A DNA stretch of 64,000 nucleotides from Luoshenia tenuis (GTDB taxonomy: Bacteria; Bacillota; Clostridia; Christensenellales; GCA-900066905). Within the stretch, counting starts at the first letter, position 1; each line of letters begins with the position of its first letter. Where the stretch lies: contig NZ_JACRSO010000002.1 in assembly GCF_014384745.1 (NCBI RefSeq), positions 124,001-188,000 on the forward strand, given 5' to 3'. Below are positions 58,031-64,000 of this stretch, in pieces. The notes under the pieces were generated by a model. The model saw nothing but the letters and a program-made list of their open reading frames with translations, had not been told where the DNA came from and did not search any database. The position numbers and the translations under genes were made by a program.

Positions 58031-59260
58031 TCAGGAGGCCAAATGCTGCCCCCCCTTGCGGCGAACCCTGCGCACCAGCAGCACCGCCTGCACCACAATA
58101 TTCATCATAAGCGTCATGATGGCTAAAATCAAGAAGGTATCGCGCAAACCGATGGTATTGCTGACGCTACCGCCCAGCCAGGACCCCAGCGCATACGCCA
58201 GGCCATTGCCGATCATGGCCAGGGCCGTCTGCCCGGTGGAAAGAAACTCCCGCGGTACGGTATTGTTCATAATCGCCACCGCGCTGTAGCTCATGCCGAT
58301 AAAGCTGATGCCCTGAAGCATCTGGGCGAAGATAAACATGCCCACGCTGTGAGCAAAAAACATCATCAGCATGCGGATCCCCGTCATAAACCCGCAAAAC
58401 AGCAACAGCTTATACTCGCCAAAGCGGGCGACCAGTTTGTTAAAGAACAGAAATACCGGTATTTCGCTGACGGCTGCCAGCGCACCGATCATGGCGATCA
58501 TATCGTTGCTGATCAGGTTCTCCTTCATGTAAACCGAGTTAAAGGAGATGAAAAACCCGCTTCCGATATGGGTAATCAGGCAATATCCCAGCAGTAACAG
58601 GATCTGTTTGTTTTTGAGCAGCTGCATAACGCCGCCGGACTTTTTGATGCTCTCAGGCTCCTGCACCGGCTCTGAAGGGGTAATCGCCGGCTGTACGCGC
58701 TTCATCTTGGGCAGCAGGAAGGTGATCGCCACTCCCAAACCTACGGCGATGGCATAGGTTTGGAAATACCGCTCCAGCCCGGCGCCGACCACGTAGGCGC
58801 TAAAGGTACCTACCAGCGCGAACCCCAGCGTACCCATCAAGCGGATCACCGGGAAGTTGGCCCGCGTGGCGTTGCTGTACTCCAGGCACACGCCGTCCAG
58901 CATGGATTGGGAGGTGTTGTTGAACGCGGCAAAGGCGATGGTCAGCGGCAGCACATACATATATGCCGTGCTGATGGGATACAGCAGCGTTAAAAGCGCT
59001 GTAGCCAGTAACACCAGCCGAAAGATCTTGACCCGGCCGAATTTATCGCTGATATAGCCAAACATAGGCGCGAAGATCAACGTGGCAATGGGGCCGATAG
59101 CCTGGAGGATGCCGATCTGCTCCACCGAATAGCCGATCTGCCCGTAGTAAATGCCGATATAGGGATAATAAAAAGCCCGGCCGCCATAATACACGGCCTG
59201 AAGGATAAAATAGTAAAACAGGTATCTCTTATTTTGTAAATCAACCGTCGTCCGATCCAC
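58031..59260 (-). CDS. Major facilitator superfamily transporter
   Basis: This 409-residue protein has about 12 transmembrane segments and an MFS loop GYISDKFGRVKIF after the second helix. The N-terminal layout (YFILQAVYYGGRAFYYPYIGIYY) fits the MFS_1-like/nucleoside or sugar-type group; the substrate is unknown. The start is GTG at 59260, 10 bases after GAGGGG. It likely heads a message with PAP2-ACT, 38 bases downstream. Confidence 0.85.
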   Translation of the reverse strand: MDRTTVDLQNKRYLFYYFILQAVYYGGRAFYYPYIGIYYGQIGYSVEQIGILQAIGPIATLIFAPMFGYISDKFGRVKIFRLVLLATALLTLLYPISTAYMYVLPLTIAFAAFNNTSQSMLDGVCLEYSNATRANFPVIRLMGTLGFALVGTFSAYVVGAGLERYFQTYAIAVGLGVAITFLLPKMKRVQPAITPSEPVQEPESIKKSGGVMQLLKNKQILLLLGYCLITHIGSGFFISFNSVYMKENLISNDMIAMIGALAAVSEIPVFLFFNKLVARFGEYKLLLFCGFMTGIRMLMMFFAHSVGMFIFAQMLQGISFIGMSYSAVAIMNNTVPREFLSTGQTALAMIGNGLAYALGSWLGGSVSNTIGLRDTFLILAIMTLMMNIVVQAVLLVRRVRRKGGQHLAS

Positions 59261-59378
59261 GCGCGAAATTCCCCTCTCTTAAACTCACCTGGATTAGTAA
59301 TGGGCCAATAATAATCAACAAAAAAGTTTGCCGCTCCCCCGCAGTGCAAAACAGGATATGACAGAATCCACCTCATCT

Positions 59379-59407
59379 ATTTTATCCTGTTGCTGCGCAC
59401 TTGTAAA
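59379..59407 (-). promoter_or_regulatory. Sigma-A promoter of the MFS operon
   Basis: On the minus strand TTTACA (59402-59407), a 17-base spacer and TAAAAT (59379-59384). The leader would be about 110 bases. Confidence 0.5.
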
Positions 59408-59488
59408 TCGTTAAACACAATTCTTTATTAACACTGCTAAATTTCATAATTCCATCAAATTCTACAAGTCTCGCACCCGTCGCCGCGC

Positions 59489-59517
59489 TTGCAGAGTTTG
59501 GGCATTTATGCTATCCT
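59489..59517 (+). promoter_or_regulatory. Possible metA promoter
   Basis: TTGCAG (59489-59494), a 17-base spacer and TATCCT (59512-59517) precede metA by about 35 bases. Weak match. No SAM riboswitch or T-box is seen upstream. Confidence 0.35.
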
Positions 59518-59551
59518 TTCTTTTATTAGTTCTATTCTCGGGAGGAATAAT

Positions 59552-60469
59552 ATGCCGGTCAAAATCGCGGATAATCTACCCGCTGTACAAACGCTGACAC
59601 AGGAAAATATCTTCGTCATTACGGAAAGCCGCGCTTCCCACCAGGATATACGGCCTTTGCGCATCGGGATCATGAACCTGATGCCGGATAAGATCAGTAC
59701 GGAAACGCAGCTGCTGCGCGTGATCGGCAATACGCCGTTGCAGGTCGAGGTCGTTTTGTTGCAGCCGGCCAGCCATACTTCGCGCCATACGCCTTTTGAG
59801 CATCTCTCCGCTTTTTACCGCACCTTTGAAGAGGTCAAAGACGAAAAGTTTGACGGGCTGGTCATCACCGGCGCGCCGGTCGAAGAGATGAATTTTGAGC
59901 AGACCGATTACTGGACGGAGCTGCAGACGGTGATGGACTGGGCGGATCACCACGTCTTTTCTATCCTGTACATCTGCTGGGCCGCGCAAGCCGGGCTTTA
60001 TCACCACTTTGGCATACCCAAGTATTCGCTGCCGGAAAAGATGTTCGGGGTATTTCCCCATACGGTTTCCAAGCCCAACGTGCCCCTGCTGCGCGGGTTT
60101 GACGATATCTTCTGGGCCCCCCACTCCCGGCATACCGAGGTGCGCCGCGAGGACATCGAAAAGGTGGAAGATCTCACGATCCTGGCCGAAAGCCAGGAAG
60201 CCGGGGTCTACATCGTCGCCTCCAACAATGGCCGGCATATCTTTGTGACCGGGCATGCGGAATACGACCCCGATACGCTAAAAAACGAGTACCTCCGGGA
60301 TCTAGACAAGGGGCTTTGCATGCATCCGCCTAAGAACTACTTTATCGATAACGACCCGGAAAAGCCGCCGCTGGTCACCTGGCGCAGCCACGCTAACCTG
60401 CTCTATAACAACTGGCTGAACTATTACGTCTATCAGGAAACACCCTTTGATCTGGCGCAAATCGACTAA
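59552..60469 (+). CDS. metA: Homoserine O-acetyltransferase (MetA family)
   Basis: This 305-residue enzyme of the MetA family activates homoserine for methionine synthesis. In native numbering it has Cys142, His235 and Glu237, the same numbers as the E. coli triad. Residue 111 is Glu (GAPVEE), which in Bacillus MetA selects acetyl-CoA, whereas Gly selects succinyl-CoA; so it should be an acetyltransferase despite the MetA fold. The start at 59552 follows GGGAGG. Single-gene unit on the plus strand with a strong terminator. Confidence 0.95.
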   Translation: MPVKIADNLPAVQTLTQENIFVITESRASHQDIRPLRIGIMNLMPDKISTETQLLRVIGNTPLQVEVVLLQPASHTSRHTPFEHLSAFYRTFEEVKDEKFDGLVITGAPVEEMNFEQTDYWTELQTVMDWADHHVFSILYICWAAQAGLYHHFGIPKYSLPEKMFGVFPHTVSKPNVPLLRGFDDIFWAPHSRHTEVRREDIEKVEDLTILAESQEAGVYIVASNNGRHIFVTGHAEYDPDTLKNEYLRDLDKGLCMHPPKNYFIDNDPEKPPLVTWRSHANLLYNNWLNYYVYQETPFDLAQID

Positions 60470-60488
60470 AAACTTTAATATAGTAAAT

Positions 60489-60519
60489 AAAAGGAGAGGT
60501 TTTCCCTCTCCTTTTTTTT
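60489..60519. terminator. Bidirectional terminator between metA and pdp
   Basis: GGAGAGG (60493-60499) and CCTCTCC (60505-60511), flanked by A and eight T, end metA; the minus strand reads TTTTATTT and ends the phosphorylase gene. Confidence 0.92.
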
Positions 60520-60522
60520 GCC

Positions 60523-61854
60523 CTATTTTGTGGGATGGAAGCCTGACTCGTCCACCCAGCCATAACACAGCGGCGGCACTTGCGCCGGGCTTTCACGCAG
60601 CGTTACGGCGGATAATAACGCCGCCTGCGCGGGTGCCAAAAGCGCCTCATCCGATGCAAACAGCGTGGCCAGCGTTTCCCCGGGGGCGAGCTTTTGCCCC
60701 AGGCGCGCGCGCATCAAAAGCCCGGCCATGGGATCGATGGCGTCCTCCTTTTTTCTTCTGCCCGCGCCCAGCAGCAGGGCCGCGTGTCCGATGCGTTGGG
60801 TATCGATGGCGCTGACATACCCTCCGGATGCGCTCTTTACATCCAACCGGCAGGCCCCCTGCCCCAAGCGCTCGGGACGCTGGATGACCCGCGCGTCGCC
60901 GCCCTGGGCTGCGATCATCTCGCCCAGCTTTTCCAGCGCCCGCCCGGAGGCCAGCGCCTCATCGAGCGCGCGTTTACAGCTTTGCGCATCTGGATAAACC
61001 CCCGCGGCCAGCAGCATGTTCTCCGCCAGCATCAGGCTGACCTTGCGCAGGTCGCTCTCGGCGTGCTTACCTTGCAAAACCTCAATGCCTTCCGCCACCT
61101 CGATGGCGTTGCCCACCGCGCGGCCAAGGGGCTGATCCATATTGGTCAGCAGCGCCCGTGTGCTGCGCCCGTGGCCCTGGCCGATCTTGACCATGGCCTG
61201 CGCCAGCGCGATGGCATCATCCAGCTCCTTCATAAATGCGCCGCTGCCCACCTTAACATCCAGCACGATAGCCTTGGCCCCTGAAGCCAGCTTTTTAGAC
61301 ATGATGCTGGACGCGATCAGGCCCAGGCTATCGGTAGTAGCCGTCACATCCCGCAGCGCGTACAATATCTTATCGGCAGGGGCCAGCTGTGCGCTCTGCC
61401 CGGCCACCGCCAGACCGATCCGGCTGACCTGGGCGATGAATTGATCGATGGTAAGGCCGGTGCGCATGCCTGGAATGGCCTCCAGCTTATCGATAGTGCC
61501 GCCGGTATGCCCCAAGCCCCGCCCGGACATTTTGACCACGCGCCCCCCGCAAGCTGCCACCAGCGGCCCTGCGATCAGCGTCGTCGTATCCCCGACCCCG
61601 CCGGTGGAGTGCTTATCTACCGGTATGCCGGGTACCATGGATAGATCGACCTGATCGCCCGACGCGGCCATCTCCCCCGTCAGATCTGTGATCTCCTCCA
61701 TATCCAGTCCGCGGAAATAGATCGCCATCAGCAGCGCGCTGGTCTGGTAATCCGGCACACCGCCATCCATCACGCCCTCTATCCAAAAGGCCAATTCTTC
61801 CCGGGTCAGCCGTCCGCCGTTCCGCTTTTTTTCGATGATCTCTACGATATTCAT
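60523..61854 (-). CDS. pdp: Pyrimidine-nucleoside phosphorylase
   Basis: This 443-residue enzyme splits pyrimidine nucleosides with phosphate. It has the family motif KHSTGGVGDTT (about 80-90), KMSGRGLGHTGGTIDKLE and a C-terminal domain. Thymidine phosphorylase (DeoA) is the near relative; the length and Bacillota context favour the broad-specificity Pdp type. No deo genes are adjacent. Confidence 0.92.
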   Translation of the reverse strand: MNIVEIIEKKRNGGRLTREELAFWIEGVMDGGVPDYQTSALLMAIYFRGLDMEEITDLTGEMAASGDQVDLSMVPGIPVDKHSTGGVGDTTTLIAGPLVAACGGRVVKMSGRGLGHTGGTIDKLEAIPGMRTGLTIDQFIAQVSRIGLAVAGQSAQLAPADKILYALRDVTATTDSLGLIASSIMSKKLASGAKAIVLDVKVGSGAFMKELDDAIALAQAMVKIGQGHGRSTRALLTNMDQPLGRAVGNAIEVAEGIEVLQGKHAESDLRKVSLMLAENMLLAAGVYPDAQSCKRALDEALASGRALEKLGEMIAAQGGDARVIQRPERLGQGACRLDVKSASGGYVSAIDTQRIGHAALLLGAGRRKKEDAIDPMAGLLMRARLGQKLAPGETLATLFASDEALLAPAQAALLSAVTLRESPAQVPPLCYGWVDESGFHPTK

Positions 61855-61895
61855 ATATGCCCCCCATTAACATTGCTTGTTTAACCTTAGTATAA

Positions 61896-61922
61896 CAAAA
61901 ACGGGCCGCAATTCGCGGCCCG
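61896..61922 (-). terminator. Terminator of the purHD operon
   Basis: CGGGCCGC (61902-61909) and GCGGCCCG (61915-61922) form an 8-bp perfect stem; the minus strand then reads TTTTTG. It lies 12 bases after the purD stop. Confidence 0.92.
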
Positions 61923-61934
61923 CCTGCAAAATAA

Positions 61935-63194
61935 CTATTTCTTTCTGCCGATGTCCCTGCGGTAGTGCATGTTTTCAAAATGCACCCCTTCCACCGCCTC
62001 ATACGCTTTGGCGATGGCTTCATCCATGGTATCGCCCAGGCAAGTGATGCCCAATACGCGGCCGCCCGCCGTTACCAGCTGGCCTGCCTCGTTGCGCGCG
62101 GTACCCGCGTGGAAGGCAATCGCACCGTTTTTCAGGTTCTCAAGGCCGGTAATCACTTTGCCGGAGGCGTACTTGACCGGATAGCCGCCGGAGGCCAGCA
62201 CCACGCAGACTGCCGCCTGGTCGCTCCAGCCCAAGGTAACCCCGTCCAGTTTGCCGTCCAAAATGGCCTCGATCACTTCCAGCAGGTCCCCCTGCATCCG
62301 GGGCAGTACCACCTGCGCCTCAGGGTCGCCAAAGCGCGCATTATATTCCAGCGTTTTGGGTCCATCCTCCGTCAGCATCAACCCAAAGAACAGCACGCCC
62401 TTAAAGGGGCAGCCCTCCGCAGCCATGGCGTCTACCGTGGGCTGAAAGATCTCTTTCTGGCAGTAATCCGCCACCTCTTTCGTATACTTGGGCGTGGGCG
62501 AAAAAGTGCCCATGCCGCCGGTATTGAGGCCCTCGTCGTGATCCAGCGCCCGTTTATGATCCTGCGCGCTGGCCATGGGTACGACGGTCTTACCATCGGT
62601 AAAGGCCAGCACCGATACCTCCGGCCCGGTCATAAACTCCTCGATGACCACGCGGTTGCCGGCCTCGCCAAACTTTTTGTCCAGCATCATTTCCCGCACC
62701 GCCGCACAGGCTTCTTCATAATCCTGCGCGATGATAACGCCTTTGCCCAGCGCCAGCCCATCCGCCTTCACTACAATGGGGAAACGCTGCCCCTTAAGGT
62801 AGGCAATGGCCGCGTCGGCGTCCTCAAATACCGCATACCCCGCAGTTGGGATATGGTATTTACGCATCAGCTCTTTGGCAAATACTTTGCTGCCCTCGAT
62901 GCGCGCCGCCGCTTTGTTGGGGCCAAAGACGCGCAGGCCCGCCGCCTCAAAGGCGTCTACCATGCCTAGCGCCAGGGGATCATCCGGCGCAACAAAGGTC
63001 AGGTCGATCTGCTCCTCCCTGGCAAAGCGCACCATGCCCTCGATATCCGTAGCCTTGATGGGCACGCACGTGGCGATCTGGGCGATGCCCGCATTACCCG
63101 GGGCGCAATACAGTTCCGTTACGCGGGGCGATTGGCGCAGCTTCCAGCAAATCGCATGCTCCCGGCCGCCGCCGCCTACCACTAATACCTTCAT
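61935..63194 (-). CDS. purD: Phosphoribosylamine-glycine ligase
   Basis: This 419-residue ATP-grasp enzyme catalyses the second step of purine synthesis. It starts with MKVLVVGGGGREHAI and carries FVAPDDPLALG, KADGLALGKGV, AQDHKRALDHDEGLNTGGMG and YNARFGDPE. It lies 15 bases downstream of purH, the usual last position of the pur operon. Confidence 0.97.
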   Translation of the reverse strand: MKVLVVGGGGREHAICWKLRQSPRVTELYCAPGNAGIAQIATCVPIKATDIEGMVRFAREEQIDLTFVAPDDPLALGMVDAFEAAGLRVFGPNKAAARIEGSKVFAKELMRKYHIPTAGYAVFEDADAAIAYLKGQRFPIVVKADGLALGKGVIIAQDYEEACAAVREMMLDKKFGEAGNRVVIEEFMTGPEVSVLAFTDGKTVVPMASAQDHKRALDHDEGLNTGGMGTFSPTPKYTKEVADYCQKEIFQPTVDAMAAEGCPFKGVLFFGLMLTEDGPKTLEYNARFGDPEAQVVLPRMQGDLLEVIEAILDGKLDGVTLGWSDQAAVCVVLASGGYPVKYASGKVITGLENLKNGAIAFHAGTARNEAGQLVTAGGRVLGITCLGDTMDEAIAKAYEAVEGVHFENMHYRRDIGRKK

Positions 63195-63209
63195 CTTCTG
63201 CCTCCAGGT

Positions 63210-64000
63210 TTAATGTTTAAAATGGCGCATGCCGGTAAAGACCATGGCGATGCCCGCCTCGTCGCAGGCCTTGATGGAATCCTCATCCCGAATCGACCCG
63301 CCCGGCTGGATGATCGCAGTGATGCCAGCGGCCGCCGCGGCTTTAACGCAATCGTCAAAGGGGAAGAAAGCATCCGAGGCCAGCGCCGCGCCCTTAACGG
63401 CTTCGCCGCTGCGCTCAATGGACTGCTCCACCGCCCAAATACGGTTGACCTGACCGGGGCCGATGCCCAAGGAATGGCCATCCTTGGCGATAGCGATGCC
63501 GTTGGACTTGGTGTGCTTGACCAGCTTCCAAGCAAAGATCATATCCTGCATTTCCTTTTCGGTGGGCTGGCGCTTGGTGACCACCTTCAGCTCATCCCCC
63601 AGCAGTTTCAGATCCATCTCCTGGACCAGCAGGCCGCCGGCAACCTTTTTCATATCCCATGCGGGCTGCGCCAGCGGCTGGTTGATAGAGGCCAGCTCCA
63701 GCAGGCGGATATTCTTTTTCTTGGTCAGCACGGCCAGCGCCTCCGGCGTAAAGGAGGGCGCCACAATGATCTCCAGGAATATCTTGGCCATCTCTTTAGC
63801 CGTATCCTCATCCACCTGCGCATTGGTCACCACGATACCGCCGAAGATGGAGACCGGGTCGGCCTCATAGGCCGCCTTATAGGCCTCATATACGGTATCC
63901 GCGCTGGCCACGCCGCAGGGGTTGGCGTGTTTGACCGCCACCACCGTCGTATCGCTGAACTCGCGCAGCAGATCCAGCGCGCCGTTGGTGTCGTTGATAT
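63210..64000 (-). CDS. purH: Bifunctional AICAR transformylase/IMP cyclohydrolase, 5' end beyond window
   Basis: The 263 visible codons are the C-terminal AICAR transformylase part of PurH, running off the right edge with the frame open (upstream bases read INDTNGALDLLREF). It contains KHANPCGVA, SIFGGIVVTN, PGQVNR and the C-terminal GMRHFKH typical of PurH. The IMP cyclohydrolase domain and start lie to the right of the window. It precedes purD on the same message. Confidence 0.96.
   Translation of the reverse strand, partial: INDTNGALDLLREFSDTTVVAVKHANPCGVASADTVYEAYKAAYEADPVSIFGGIVVTNAQVDEDTAKEMAKIFLEIIVAPSFTPEALAVLTKKKNIRLLELASINQPLAQPAWDMKKVAGGLLVQEMDLKLLGDELKVVTKRQPTEKEMQDMIFAWKLVKHTKSNGIAIAKDGHSLGIGPGQVNRIWAVEQSIERSGEAVKGAALASDAFFPFDDCVKAAAAAGITAIIQPGGSIRDEDSIKACDEAGIAMVFTGMRHFKH

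Noticed and set aside
59261..59551. SAM riboswitch or T-box before metA
   Set aside because: No T-box core sequence, SAM-I conserved bases or terminator hairpin found in the leader.
61965..62969. Plus-strand 334-codon open frame
   Set aside because: Antisense shadow of purD.

Overview
This window comes from an endospore-forming member of the Bacillota, most likely class Clostridia. The evidence is the start of the spoIIIA operon, a gene for sigma-K with an intact pro-sequence, promoters that resemble sigma-E and sigma-G sites, a TepA/YlzJ pair, RNase J, YlbF, EF-P, RbgA and an N-terminal-rubredoxin rubrerythrin typical of anaerobes. The DNA is moderately G+C-rich by eye, TTG and GTG starts are common, and nearly all genes lie on the minus strand. 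Plus-strand exceptions are one regulator-potABCD operon, metA and two very small genes. No tRNA, rRNA, CRISPR array, insertion sequence or prophage was seen. The lineage below class cannot be fixed from the sequence alone.

Left part (1-18400). The minus strand carries spoIIIAA-AB-AC-AD (AD cut by the window edge). Next comes an operon marR - two nitroreductases - SPL-type radical SAM protein - mutM, placed between spoIIIA and the efp/peptidase pair that is often its neighbour. Then follow an orphan radical SAM gene with a coiled coil, an endonuclease IV-like gene, sigK, mltG, a Ktr/Trk potassium pair, and an acyl-CoA synthetase with an XRE-cupin regulator behind a T-box leader. A DapA-family gene with a perfect palindrome in its promoter closes this part.

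Middle (18800-31500). A plus-strand XRE-cupin regulator and potABCD encode polyamine uptake. After it come a MarR gene, an alpha/beta hydrolase - tetR - CofE-like operon, a 63-residue protein behind a near-ideal sigma-G promoter, rnj-ylbF, and hslVU.

Housekeeping block (29600-44700). yhaM-rbgA-rnhB-yraN-[giant glycosyltransferase]-comM-dprA-topA-trmFO-hslV-hslU follows the order common in Bacillota, but a 1322-residue protein joining two membrane glycosyltransferases with two beta-sandwich domains sits inside it and xerC is absent.

Right part (44850-64000). This holds an O-antigen-ligase-like protein, an aldo/keto reductase, tepA-ylzJ, and a four-gene operon of 6-phosphogluconate dehydrogenase, mannonate-type SDR, FGGY kinase and a LarA-superfamily protein. 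Further right are rubrerythrin, a GlpQ-type phosphodiesterase, an MFS - PAP2/ACT fusion - deoxyinosine glycosylase - cobT run, metA, a pyrimidine-nucleoside phosphorylase, purD and the 3' end of purH.

The strongest candidates for undescribed biology are: (1) the LarA-type operon, which reads as a complete route fructuronate - mannonate - gluconate - 6-phosphogluconate - ribulose 5-phosphate using a nickel-pincer epimerase; (2) the T-box leader on an acyl-CoA synthetase/regulator pair; (3) the dual glycosyltransferase fusion; (4) the PAP2-ACT fusion.
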